Of a DNA stretch of 64,000 nucleotides, positions 33,671 through 45,539 are shown one piece after another. Origin of the DNA: Gnetum montanum (lineage: Eukaryota; Streptophyta; Gnetopsida; Gnetales; Gnetaceae); the NCBI GenBank assembly GCA_015680685.1, contig MNCI01021497.1, positions 26,394 through 90,393 of the forward strand, in the 5' to 3' direction. The position numbers and the translations under genes are program-made. A model generated the notes under the pieces. The model was not told where the DNA came from. It ran no database searches and worked only from the letters and a program-made list of their open reading frames with translations. Each line of letters starts with the position of its first letter. Within the stretch, counting starts at the first letter, position 1.

Positions 33671-35390
33671 GGGCCATGACCATATAAAAATCTGAGAGCT
33701 CTGATAAGAGATTACTAGTTAATGTGCAATAGACCAAACCCTTCCATGAACTTAGAACAACTAGTGCCCATAATACCTCTAAGAAGGAACAACCCTGCTC
33801 ATTATTTCGGATCTCCTCCTTTCAACTCAGTCATGGGGGAGATGGCCACCTCTGTTGATCAATTGAGGCCCTCAGTTCCTTTTTAAGTTTTTTTTTTTTA
33901 CATATTTTTGTTTTATAAATTTCTTTAACTTTTCATATTTTTGTTTTGTAACATCGTTCATACTTTTTCGTTTCTTTGTGTGGTTGTTTGTGTTGTTAGG
34001 TTCATGACCTTATAAGTACTCCTGATGGTGGTATGAACTATATTTTATTGATTGCTAATGTTTGGTTTTTACCTTTGAGTTATAATGTTGATACTAAGGT
34101 ATGGTTTTTTTGATATAACAGGCAATGAGTCCACATCACCTATGCATCCATAAATTTCTATGGTCTCTCTTGGCTTGGAACTATACAGTCTCTTTCTTTA
34201 AATAATAGAACTATTAATGAATTGGTGATTGGGCATTTTTCAAACTAAGGAAGGACTCAAGGATTGAAAAGGGTGTGACTTCAAAGGGATTTGATGCATT
34301 TGTGCTGGCTATTCTCTTGGGCTACTTGGATGTTTCTTCTTGGGGTTTTCTTACCATTCTGACATTGCTCCATTATCGAGAGGTTGAGCTAATAAAAATA
34401 ATAAGTCTTTTCATGGTGTGGTTCTCACGCAAAAAAATAAAAAATAAAAAATAAAAAATAGTGAGAATTCAAAGCACACCCCTTAGACAAAATAATCATC
34501 TAGGCTACAAGCATTGGTTATGGAACTAAACAAACATGTTCCCTCTAACTAAGGTCCTCTCTCACCTCCTACTTTTCCCTTTCTCGTTTCCTCGAAATGG
34601 TGGTGACTCTTTGGCGAAAGCATTCTTGTTACTTCAAGAGGGTGGATTGGCCAAGTGTACTAATGTGAAGTCACTATATGTGGATTATTTGAGGCTAGAT
34701 TTGGAATGAGATCTACTAAGTCACATTAATCATAAACACACAAGGGGCTATACACCACCTTGTTATTGGGACTCCATTCCATTCTCTTCTCCTCATCATT
34801 TTTTTTCCATTTTCCAACTCATTGCCGGTTGTATCAGTATTCTATATGTTGGTTGTTGCATTGTCATCTTTTTGGTAAATTCTTGTGGTTAAGACTTTAA
34901 CTCTTGCTTTCAAATGACATTTCCAGAGCCTACAGACTCTTTGAATGTGGGATTGTTAGGGCATTAAGGGCATGGGCTTGCTTTGGGGAGGACCCACTGG
35001 CATTCCTACTTGGTACATCAATTAACTTCTTTCTCTTAAACATTTTCGCAATCAACATTTATTTTGTTCATTTCCACCTCTGACATCCATTTTATTAGTG
35101 TTGCCGTTGTTTCTTTTTCTCCATCTTTCTTATTCCTTATATTTTTCAATTTTATCGCTACCAGAGGATTGCTCTTAGTCATGGGGGCCCTGGTCCAATT
35201 TTTTCAATTTTCTTCTAACCCCTACACCTTGGGTAGTAACCAGTGTTATATCTATAGAATCCATATTAGCCATATCACAACTCAGCCAATAGATCGTACA
35301 CCGAGGCAAGGTATCAACTGCACTATGATTTATTTATCCTTGCTAATATGAGACTGTGTTGTGTGTGCAGATGGCAATCATACAACAATG
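33671..35390 (+). other. Copy E region after integrase
   Basis: Noncoding in the present copy. It contains catgggggagatggccacc at about 33833 (also at 8757 in B, and reversed in F near 54955), an (aaaaaat)n run at 34431-34460, and the gaggacccact stretch at 34995. Near 35368 the sequence reads gtgtgtgcag then ATGGC, the same acceptor-like context that precedes the third ORF in copy F (52931-52924). The ORF itself is deleted right after. Confidence 0.6.
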
Positions 35391-35473
35391 GACTGGAGCT
35401 AGAGGAAACACTTAGGATGGACTGGTGCTAGAGGAAACACTTAGGATGGATTGGAGCTGGAGGAAACACTTAG
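35388..35473. repeat. 29-bp tandem repeat, about 3 units
   Basis: Units on the pattern atggactggagctagagg then aaacacttagg. They lie between the truncated third ORF of copy E and the copied LINE flank, so they mark the deletion point. Confidence 0.8.
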
Positions 35474-35541
35474 GAAAATCTTGAAAATAGATTTTATCTT
35501 TAAAATTTTAGGAATACCATTTTCTTTTGAGCTAACATTAC
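35474..35541 (+). repeat. 68-bp copy of the outer LINE flank inside copy E
   Basis: Matches 16453-16520, the LINE sequence immediately before the 5' LTR, at all but about one position, including the target-site bases (attac here, attgc there). It sits inside the element, just before the 3' LTR, where a polypurine tract would be expected. Confidence 0.9.
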
Positions 35542-36347
35542 TGATGAGCTGCAAATCACGTATATCACATCCACCACACGATATCACGTACATGATATCA
35601 TGTCCTACCTCATCTTCTATAAATAAGAGGTAGCTTCCCTTGTTCAAGAAAGTGAGACTTAGACCCTTAGCTAAACTCTTGCAGTTTTACCATTCCAGAG
35701 TTAGAATAATTTTTGTGTGCCTGTAGTAGGAGTCATAGAGTGAATAGATCTTTATTCGAGAAATTTGTACCTGAGCACACATTTTTGTATGACAATAAAG
35801 ATGAACTTTATGATAAACCTTGCAGCATACAGAGTAAGATAAATAGTAATTAATTATTGTTGAATGTTTAAATGCTTTCCTAGTTAGTTAATCTCTCTCA
35901 ACCCTTGACTCTCCTAGTTAAGTACACTTAGTATGACCACTTCGAGCATGTGTGTAGTGCTTGGTAACCCAATAACGATTAGCGTTTGGTAATCCCGGTA
36001 GGGTTGCACTAGTTTAGGATGTGTGCGGCAAGTGGGAATGGATACTGGTGTTAGGAACAATTAGAACTTAGTTAGTAAATAGTTAATGTAAGTTAGTCAC
36101 TTAGTTCTCTTTACCTTCCCCTATTAGCATAAGACATTAAAAAGATAAAAGTTATAAAAATCATATACCTCAAGCTTACTTAACCATACAACTGTGACAA
36201 TACAAGTAAGTTTGGGAAGACAACGATTGATTAACCTTGAATGTTCTATTAAGGCACGTAAGCACTTAGTCCTTGGAGTTTGACCGGATCACACATGAAA
36301 TGCTCATATTCATATGGTTGAGTGTAGGGGTACCTCACCACTCATCA
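35542..36347 (+). repeat. Copy E 3' LTR
   Basis: 806 bp, TGATGAGC to CATCA, with TATAAATA at 35618-35625. U3 keeps the gatatcacgt palindromes that the 5' LTR lacks. It is flanked on both sides by attac (35537-35541 and 36348-36352). Confidence 0.88.
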
Positions 36348-38085
36348 ATTACTATTTTGTTAAATTATGTGGTTGATAAAAATGAAAAGAAGCTTGAGAA
36401 ATGGAAAGAAAAAAAGCTTACCCTTGTTGGCAAAGTTTAGTTATTCAGCAAATGCTTCAATCAACTCATGTTTATTACTCTAGTTATTGGACTCCTAAAA
36501 CCTTTTATGATAGATTAATGATATTATCCATTAGTTTTTTGGTTTGCTAAGCACTATAGAATAGGTTTTGCTAGAGTAGATTAGGATATTTGTACTAGTA
36601 GCAAGAAAGATGGAGGACTTAGTCTTATTAATTATTATAACTAGGTTATTTCTCTTACAGTAAAATGGATTCCAAAGTATATTAATGGAGATGATATTTT
36701 AATGATCCTTTTAAGAAACATATTTATGCAAGAAAAATCTAAAAATGTTAATAGTTGGTCTCCTAATAACTTTCTTTACTATCTTCTTTTTCCTTAGGCT
36801 ATTTCTATTCCTAGTTCTCTAATTCTTAAAATAATTTGAAGGACATGGTGTAAGCTTAGTATGTATTGGAATTACAATTGTATTATATTTTCATAATATA
36901 TGCTTAAGCAAATTAATTCATTGTGACTTCCTTTTAATGAAGGAGCTTGGGCTACTAATGCATCTAGATTGTGTACCACTTAGAGAAAATTTGGTATACT
37001 ATAGGTCCTTGTCTACATATAAATGATAGATGGATTACTTGGAATAAAGCTTCTAGCCTTTATTGTTTTAATATAAAGAAGAAATATAATTTTTATAAAT
37101 TAATTTCTAATTTTGAATATCTATTTAAAGTTGACAAAAATTTACATTAGGTTTTTCTATATATTTTTTTGGAAGGATGGAAAATATATTTTTCCTTTTA
37201 ATTCAAGAGTATGAGATTATTACAAAAATGATTGTATTCATAAAAAATTCAATAAGGCCTATAAAATGCAATTATCATTACATTTTTGAATGAGGAAAAT
37301 AAAAGATATTTGGAAAGCACTTATATTTCCTAAAATTTTTGGTTCTTATGGTGTCTTATTTATCAAGGTCTTTTTATTAGCACTCATCTTAAACATGTGA
37401 AAAATGTTTCTCCTCAATGTTCTCTTTGTAGAAGTGAATAATCATTTTCTTATGTTTTTTTAGTGTCCTATTGCTCAAAATGCTTGGAAAGGAACATCCA
37501 AAATTTGTAATAACTTTTAACCAAACATTAATGAATTCATTCTTAGTGATCAACTTGCTTTGCCTACTTCATTAATTTTCATTTGGAATTTTCCTCAACC
37601 TCTTATTCTCTACTTTATTTAGAAGGTTTGATGTACAATTATTTTTTAGCAGTAAGAGTATAATTATGACATCTCTTTAGGTACTCGATTCTCAAAGATT
37701 TGTTCTAGCTACAACTTCAAGCAAAAAAGCTCCTTGTGAAAGCTAAATAATTAGTTTATTTTGTTTTAAAGGCTCAAGGATGAAAGGTTTTCAATTTTTG
37801 TTTTTATTTATTCTTTATCTTTCATTGGTATATTCTTTTTTCTTTAGAAAAAATTTTTTCCTTCTCTTTACAATAAACCTTTTAGTAAGAAGTGAAAATC
37901 CATGAGGATGGCTTTGAATAAAGGCAAGGACTAATTCCTTTCCTATCCCAGAGGTGAGGGATCTTAGGATTGGTTATAAGGATGAAAACTTGAAAAGGCA
38001 TCCCGAAAATGGTTGGGATTTTTCTTTAGAATTTCTCTTCCATGATGTGATGTATTCTAATTTTTAAAAATATTATTATTGAACT
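36348..38085 (+). pseudogene. LINE (L1-type) ORF2 relic, part 2: end of reverse transcriptase and zinc-binding domain
   Basis: Continues part 1 (14160-16520) on the far side of copy E. The first words, VDKNEKKLEKWKEKKL at about 36372-36420, are the K..W....L motif that directly follows the LGIP word in plant L1 enzymes. GGLSLINYYN at about 36614-36645 is the later GGLG-type motif. The zinc-binding tail (zf-RVT) is recognisable at about 37380-37490 (LKHVKNVSPQCSLC, then CPIAQNAW). The 3' tail to about 38085 resembles, in reverse, the LINE fragment at 12170. Many stops. Confidence 0.72.
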
Positions 38086-40009
38086 TTTTGAGGCCCAACA
38101 GCCCTCCTACATATTATAATCTTTCTAATTCTTACAAATTTTGTTATCATGAAGGACATTTATTTAATGATTATTCTTTTGTACTCAAGAGAAAAGATTG
38201 TAAAGAGAAGAAAAATGTGTTGAAGTTGAAGATAAAAAAACATGAAGTTTAAGATATGAAAAATCATGTTTATGTTAACGATAAGAATAATTAAATGATA
38301 ATAAAGAATCCAAAGAAGATAAAAGCTACTATGTATATTTTTACTAGCACTAGAAAAAGCATTAAACAACCTAAATATATAGCATATAAGGAAAATGTTT
38401 CCTCATATAACAAGAATACAATTAACTTAGATTAAAACTAGTGTCAATAAGAAGGTTATAGTTGATTGTAAAGATTCTCAACATAAGTTCAATAACAAGT
38501 AATGATGTGAAGATCTTGTACAAGTGCTACTACTTTCTTTCTTTGATACAAATATTAGTATTAAGACACAACTCTTTATTTTAAATCATTTGATTATTTC
38601 AATTCAAGCATCAATGTTGAAAAGTGATATAAATTTTGTTAAGACTTGAAGCTTCCTTCATACTAACAATTAATTTTCTTCACTTTTTTTCAAGGTATCA
38701 ATTATAAGGTTGTACATATGAGTAGACGGTCCTAAAATCAAAAAGTTGTTTTTTTTTTCAAATTTTCTTTAATGACATCTACTCAATGTTAAGTTTGTGT
38801 TGTACTCTAAATTTTATGTTTTCTTGATTAATATTTTGTTAGGGTCTCACATCCCCCTTCAAAAAAATTATTTTAGATTTCAATACATTCTCAACTTTTG
38901 TAGTCCCTCTCTTCCCCAAAAAAATATACAATTTATATAAAGCAAATTACATATCTTAAAAGCATATGAGTCATTGGAAGACTACACTTCAAAAGCATGA
39001 AGGAAGAATGATAGAAGCTTTATCTCAAGAAATATAATATTATAATAAAATTTTAATACATCATGAAGAAGAAGTTAACAAAGATAACTTTATAAAGGTT
39101 ATTTGACTTATACAACATTACTAAACAAAAAATTTTCAAGGGATGAATAAAATTCATATAACAATATACTATTTCAATTATAGGAATATCTAATAAGAGA
39201 ATTGTAACATCCCTTAGCCTAGACAATGTTAGTAGAATATTATGTAAGGATAAATTTTAATGAATCCTAAGAAAAAATAAATTTGCACAACTAATCATAA
39301 GTATAAAAACATTATTCATCAAAATTAGTGATAAATAGAATATCATATTAGGCTATTAATATCCAAAAAGACATAGCCATGGACATTAATGTTTAAATAT
39401 CAAGAGAAGGACCTTGAATGCATAAACATAATAAATCTTAATGGAAACATGAAAATATAAATAATTATTTAATATTATGAATTAAAATAATATTATCAAA
39501 TATCTCATCATTAATCACTCAAAGGTATAAGAACATATGAATATCATAATACTTAATTTAATACTAAGTTGTTCATGCATCATAATAGTAAATACATGAA
39601 TGTGTGAAGCTATAAAATAAACATAATATGACTTAGAAAAAAATCTAACATCAAGCTCTATTTAGTTAAGGTACCATCACGAGATCAACCTACACTACAC
39701 TTGTAAAAGAAAGAAGATATTAGTCCAACATGATAGAGTAAGGATAAACCATAAATGTTCCCTAATTAAATTGGAGACAAACATCATGAAGTTGGTAGAT
39801 GATACATTAAGAAAAAACCATTCTACATAACATGTTAGTATCCAAGTTCTTAGTAACATGATCATCATAAATTAATGTAATACATCATGTAATTTTACAC
39901 ATGTTCCACCACCACCAAACCCTATTAGCACATATGCTAAATGTGATAGCTTGTTCCAAGACTTCATGGTAAACATTAAATATATGCAACATTCAAATTT
40001 ATGTATAAA
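38086..40009. repeat. AT-rich repeats, including a decayed zinc-knuckle fragment
   Basis: 38105-38490 is the reverse complement of the stretch after copy A (4409-4765). On the plus strand it reads as a knuckle-like YKFCYHEGHLFNDYSF, in which both outer cysteines of CX2CX4HX4C would have become tyrosine, followed by a lysine-rich stretch. This may be a gag or ORF1 fragment. From 38500 to 40009 I see no gene, RNA or repeat that I can name. Confidence 0.35.
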
Positions 40010-40374
40010 GAATATGATATAGAAATACTATACTTAGGTTATATTTTGAGGGTTCCTTAAGGTTATCTTCCTTTGAAATCTATTGCTTAGAGATAATCTA
40101 ACATTGCCACCATGGTTAGGCTTTAACCTAGCTAGAAGGGATGGTTAGTCACCTTCTTATCCCACTTCACCTAGCACTTGATACTCATCTTTATTGGCTT
40201 TGCAACTCCATGGTAGAAAAACCTCTAATTCTTAGGTATTAATACCTTAGATTAAACCTTTAAAGGTCACCTCATAAGACATGTTCATTATTATAGTGTG
40301 TCCTTTGAGGTCTTTTTACAACTTATCCTTTTGGGTCTTATTACAATAATTACATCATTTGTTAGAAAGCAACA
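40010..40374. repeat. Repeat X, single copy
   Basis: Related to the three X units at 47579-49510 (ggttatcttcctt, ttagagataatctaacattgccacc, acttatccttttgggtct). It is interrupted at its far end by the LTR of copy H. Its family is unknown. A TATA-like stretch (ggtattaatacc) lies in its middle. Confidence 0.6.
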
Positions 40375-41226
40375 TGATCTAATAAAGTGTTTGTTGGTTG
40401 GCTATGTTGACACATCCTTGTCGATGTATCTTCATTGATGCATCCTTTAATGCATTGATGATGGTACACCTGAAGCCTATATAAATGCACATACCATCCA
40501 CATTTATGATACCTTTGATTATTTGTATAGTGAAGCTCTTGTAGTTTGCATTTGTAGGACTTAGCCAAATTTTTCTTTGAGTGCCCATAGCATGGAATGA
40601 ATTAATCAAATGAATTTTTATTAGAGTGGCATTGTACTTGGACATAATCCATGAATGGAAATAAAATTAACATTGATTCCTTATATTACAACACTTGGAT
40701 TAGCACTTAGTTTATTTTCATGCACATTATTTTAATTGCATTTTACTTTCTTGCACTTATGAAACTAATATTTTATCCTATAATAGCATGCGTACAACCA
40801 CTTTGAGCATAATATATTAATTCTCGGTAATCACAGTAGTGGATACTTAGTATGCCTAGTAGTAGATACTTCGTAGCCTAGCAATGTTAATATAGGTTCA
40901 GGATGGGTACCAAAACTAGGAACAGATGCTCTATACTTAAGATAAGTTAGTCTACTCTTACTCCCATAGTTAGATTTGAAATTAATATTTTCTTCTCTTT
41001 GTCATTTTAATAAAAAAAATAATAAAAATGGAATATATTATGCCTCAATGATACTTAACTATATCAATTGAGCTAACACAAGTGATGATTGAGAAGACAA
41101 CAACCAACACATAATGCTTAGTTATCTAGGATACTATTAGCTTCAAGGTCAATAGAATTTAGTTAGATTGCACATACATGCTTGTAATTCATATGTTTGG
41201 GCATAGGAAATCCTTGTCACTCATCA
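40375..41226 (+). repeat. Copy H 5' LTR
   Basis: 852 bp, TGATCT to CATCA. U3 carries tcgatgtatc and ttgatgcatc palindromes in place of the gatatc type. TATATAAAT is at 40478-40486. The R/U5 body is shared with the other copies. Confidence 0.8.
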
Positions 41227-41227
41227 T

Positions 41228-41245
41228 TGGAATTGTTGCTAGGAA
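41228..41245 (+). other. Copy H primer-binding site (tRNA-Asp type)
   Basis: tggaattgttgctaggaa, 1 bp after the LTR. It is a decayed version of the site seen in copies A, B, E and F. Confidence 0.5.
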
Positions 41246-41361
41246 ACTCTTGCTTGTTATGCACTAAGTATTCTTGATAATTAAATTATACAAATATCAT
41301 TATAGGGAAAGAAAATCATCATCATAAAAATAATAATATTTTATTAAAAGGCATACTATAT

Positions 41362-42359
41362 TGATGAGTGGTGAGTACCCTTATGCTCAACCATACGAAT
41401 CACAAGCATTCATGAATGATGCGATTAAATTTTGTGGATGGGACTACTTGTGGCATCTAGATTGTCATGTCTTAATCATAGTTGACTGTCTTCCCACTTG
41501 GACTAGTGGTAGCTTTGTCATGTATGGTTTAGTCAAAAGTGAGGCATATGATAATTGATGTTGTTGCGGCCTTATGCTCTCCTAACGATAATAGAGAAAT
41601 TAATTATTTAATGTAATTAATAATGGAAAGTAAAGTCTAAACTAGCCTACAGGCAAGGAGTGTTTATTCCTAGCTTAACATGCACAACCTAAACCCATGT
41701 ATTCACTATTGGGATTACCAAGTGCTATACTACTGGGCAAACTAAGCAATAATACTACTAGGTTTACCAAGTGAATACGTGTTTATGCTTGAACCTATTT
41801 GCACTCATTTTTCCAATTCATTAATATGCACGGAAACATAAATATTAACTAAGTACATGAAAAGTAAATTGCATGGAAAGTAAATCTAATCTAAGTAAAA
41901 GTGTTGTAGTGAATAAGAATCAATCTAGATCTTATTACCATTCATGGAATGTGTTGAGGTACATTGCCACTTGAATAAGATGTGTACAACTAACTCAGAT
42001 CCACATTGCAGGCACTCACTGACTATTTTCTAAGACTATGGAATAAAAATGCAAGAGTTCAACTACTCTATTGGCCAAAGAAATTTTCCATAAACATGGC
42101 GGGTGAGTGCGTATTTATAGACTTTATTATGGGGTTGCATCGATGGGGCCTCATAAACGCAACAAATGATACGTCAACGTGATCCTATTAATGGGGGCAA
42201 CATCATGTAGACAACCCTTGTTGACAGGTGCCCATTGACACGACATTTTGATGCTTCATCATTATTTAAATAGATGTGATGGCATGCATTGAGGCATCTA
42301 CATCAAGGTATCTACGTTGAGGCATCTGCCTCGACATGGTTGCAACCAATCCTTCATCA
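41362..42359 (-). repeat. Solo LTR J
   Basis: 998-bp Athila-like LTR on the minus strand, flanked by an exact 5-bp duplication, tatat at 41357-41361 and 42360-42364. TATA on the minus strand is at 42112-42119. There is no internal region, so it is the product of recombination between two LTRs. It sits in the leader of copy H. Confidence 0.85.
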
Positions 42360-42364
42360 TATAT

Positions 42365-43278
42365 GAATAGACTAAAAAATATTTTCTTCTTGCAGGATTG
42401 ATTCCCCATCTACAAATGATTCTATAAAGGAATATGATGGAATAAAGAAATGTTCAAATTAAGTACCCCAACAACTTAAAGTAGTCTACGTCCATTTGGA
42501 TCCCTAATATTTGGATATCACTTTTATCCTTCACTATGATGAGTAGCTATGGTGAAGAAACTTGGAAGACAACATTGTGTTATCACCTAATAGAGTCGTT
42601 CCATTAATGTTCATGTTAACATTGATCAAGTTAAAACTTGAAGTAATAGCTCCAAAATACCAAGTGATGAACCATCTCTCTAGACAAAGACCAAACTTTG
42701 AAAGGATAAACTCATGGAAGTGCATAATGAGCCCTCTAAAAGAAAAATATTCTGACACACTAACATCACAATCCAAAAAGGAGAACATAGAATATCCATT
42801 AGGGTAATCCCAACATCAAGGTCCTCCTCCCTTCAATGAGGATAACATGACTCATCAATGGTTAAGTTCTATCTTGGCAAGCAACCAAGGTAAGGGAAGA
42901 GCTGGATCTAGAATTAGAAGGACCTCAAAGTCAAGATCTATCAATCATCAAATAATAGAATAGTTAAGGAACCAAAGAATGAGAGCAAGTAAACATAACT
43001 CTCCTATCTCTCCATCCTTACCATCTTCCTCATTGACTAGCTCTAATAAGGAATAATGTGATCGAGACAGAAGAGGACATGATCAAAGGCAAGGTGAAGA
43101 TGATAGATAACCCCATTGTAGAGATGTAAGAAGAGAATGCAGACAAGAATATGAAGAATATGGGCATTAATAAAGAAGTCATAATAGGCCATATCATAGG
43201 ATACAAGAGCTACAATGAATGAGATGACTATGAGGAATCATTGCTTGCTACAAGAAGCACGATCAACATCTGTAAGAT
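42365..43278 (+). pseudogene. gag: Copy H gag relic (5' part)
   Basis: Decayed front half of Athila-like gag. The word LEDNIVLSPNRVVP at about 42561-42603 aligns with LEDNIVLPLD in copy E and GNIVMPPNRSMP in copy F. A serine-rich and then charged linker (42860-43200) follows. The last recognisable piece, TRST, at about 43250-43262 aligns with the TRSM word before the capsid domain. It stops at the border with copia copy G. No full protein is possible. Confidence 0.62.
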
Positions 43279-44390
43279 GTTGACCTTTTGGTATGTTAAA
43301 ACCTTAGAGAAAATGGAGAATATGGATGTGTGTGTAATAACAATTTTGTAGGACCATGAAAAAGAACTTCACATTAAGAAATAAGACATTAAACACAAGA
43401 TTCATGATGAGATGACAAAACGAAGACTAAATGGACAAGATGAAACATGGATGGAAATAAAGTCTACAAGCCAAATGAAGATGTTTTGAGGACTATAAAA
43501 AAGCCCAAGGATCATAAAAATGCATCACATCTAAAAGTTCTTTTGGAGGTTAGACGTTTGGAAAAAACAATAGATGTCTATCTTACATAGTAAACATCTC
43601 ACAATAGTTGTCTACACTCCCAGGTACATGTCTCCTCCATTGTGAGCTCTTTTAGATAGACATCTAAAATCTGAAGTAGACATCTATACTAGCCATTTGA
43701 TAGTTATTTCATGAATTTTGAGGAGTTTTCAAAAAATCCAAGGCTATAAGACAAGGTGAAAGTCTTGAGAATTGGACAAGTGCTATTCATTGAAAGATTC
43801 ATCATTGGCTACTCTAAGTCAATTTTTCTTTGCTCTTCATTGTATCATCATTTACTTATAGTAATTATATTAAGATTTACTTGCATTCTTTCCTTGTTTT
43901 CTCTTTCTTTCTTGTAGTCCTATGAGGTTGATGAGCTTCTTATGAGAGGACATCTTTGTTGAGCTTGTTGGAATCCTATAGGATTGACTGGTTTTGCAGT
44001 GACAAAACAATCTGGTGTGGAGCTCAATTTTGTAAAGGTTGTAGGATCCTTTAAACCACATTTTGAGATTTTTGGAACCTTGCAGGGTTCAGTGGTTTCA
44101 CAGTGATGAAACATTCCAGAGTGGAGCTTAAAGTTTATACAGGGTGTGATGTCCTTTAAACCATGTTTTGAAGAAACAAAGTATGGAGATGTACATAAAT
44201 TGTACCCTCTAAGTGTGGATGTACACAAGTTGGGAAACCAAATAAAATTTTTGTGTGTTTTGGTGGTTGCAACATTTTAAATTTGGGAACTTATTCAACC
44301 TTTCTTCTAAGTTATTGATCCACAAGTTGTGTCAAATTCAACTCTTCCAATTGAAGAACTAGACTAATGTGCTTCATCAAATTTATCTTG
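43279..44390 (+). repeat. Probable copia 5' LTR and leader of copy G
   Basis: Begins TGTTGACC after the break in copy H. TATAAAA is at 43494-43500. agacatct and gtagacatct words recur between 43545 and 43700. A 104-bp tandem pair lies at 43968-44175. No matching 3' LTR is in the window, so the LTR end (somewhere near 44340) and primer site cannot be fixed. Confidence 0.5.
43968..44175. repeat. 104-bp tandem pair
   Basis: Units start at 43968 and 44072. Shared words are ttggaa, gtggagct and cctttaaacca. About four fifths of positions look alike by eye. It lies in the LTR or leader of copia copy G. Confidence 0.7.
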
Positions 44391-45160
44391 AAAAGCTGTA
44401 TTCAACTCCTTTACTATAAAATTAAAGGTAAGCATTAAAATTCCTTTTCTACATTTTGTTGGACATGAAATGGAAGAGGCCATATGGCCTTTAAAAGAGA
44501 TTGGAAATGTAGGTCACATGAAGAAAACTCAAGAAAAGAAATAAGGACCAGTAGCATTGATAACAACTTGGATAAGAAGGGAAGTCCAAAGGATGCATCC
44601 AAAGTTTCTCATCATATATGTCTTACCTTGAAAAATCAAGAATCTATTAAGGATTAAAGACTTCATCATGGAGATGAAGGAGATAAAATCTCCTTGGAAT
44701 AAAGGTATGAGCTACTTTGTAATGAAGTTATTTGCTTCCAAAATCTATGCTTTAAAATGAAAGGAATCTTGCATGACAGGAAGACAAAGATTGTAACTCT
44801 TAATTCAGAATGTTTATGTATTAAGAAAGAAAACTCAAACCTAAAGGTTGAGATTCAAAGGCTAAATAATGTTATTAAGCAAAATAATAATAAATTTTCA
44901 AAGGAAAAGCTCAAACTAGACTAAGAGCAAAAGCATGTGCACACGAGAGCCTCTTTAGGTTATTCAAAAAGGTATCCTTCCAAGTTTGGTAATATAACAA
45001 AGTTTAGTATCTTAGATTACTTTTATTGTGGGGAATTTGGACATGTTTAGGCTTGTTACCATTCATGTATGAAACATTAAACTTGGTCTTTTCAAAAACA
45101 ACTACCTTGTAGGGAAAGAAAGTTTGAAAGCAAAAAGAGAAGAAATATAAACAAAAAATG
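44391..45160 (+). pseudogene. gag: Copy G copia gag relic
   Basis: Degenerate gag with a charged helical stretch (about 44820-44930, rich in K, N and L) and a zinc knuckle at about 45020-45065, read as CGEFGHV then a stop then ACYH. This fits CX2CX4HX4C if the first cysteine is restored by one base change. It leads to the protease/integrase part through the word WYIDYNCSRH near 45200, which corresponds to the copia W..DSG(A/C)S.H protease motif with the catalytic DSG decayed. Confidence 0.6.
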
Positions 45161-45539
45161 ATGGTTCAAGATACTCTCTCTACTATTAAAATAAGCACAT
45201 GGTATATTGATTACAATTGTTCAAGACATGATAAGAGATAAATCCCAATTTATATATTTTTTAGAATAGAACTGTGGAATTTTCACATTTGGAGATGACA
45301 TGGAAGATCTTATAATAGGTATTGGTACTATAGGAAGAAAAGGTAAGGGATAACCTATAGTAAATAAATTTTTCTTTGTTAAAGGGCTAAAGCATAATGT
45401 TCTTAGTGTTAGTTAACTTTGTAATTTAAATTTTGATGTGACCTTTTTCAAAGAAACATGCAAATAAAAGATTTGACTTCTAGAAACATTATTATAGAAG
45501 GAACTAGAAAGGCAAATGTTTACACCATTGAATTTGAAG

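Larger units (their letters stand above)
16521..36347 (+). mobile_element. Copy E: Athila-like element, interrupted by D
   Basis: Lies inside a LINE ORF2. LTRs are at 16521-17285 and 35542-36347. Removing D and one copy of its target duplication leaves an element of about 9.7 kb with the order primer-binding site, gag, protease, reverse transcriptase, RNase H, integrase. The region after integrase is cut short: the third ORF is lost right after a CAG-ATGGC start context at about 35368-35375. The sequence just inside the 3' LTR is a 68-bp copy of the outer LINE flank. Stops are frequent and often sit at former CAA, CAG or CGA codons. Confidence 0.88.
40375..43278 (+). mobile_element. Copy H: truncated Athila-like element
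   Basis: Plus-strand 5' LTR, primer-binding site, leader and the front of gag. The leader is split by solo LTR J. The element stops at about 43278, where copia copy G begins, and no second LTR is present in the window. Confidence 0.72.
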
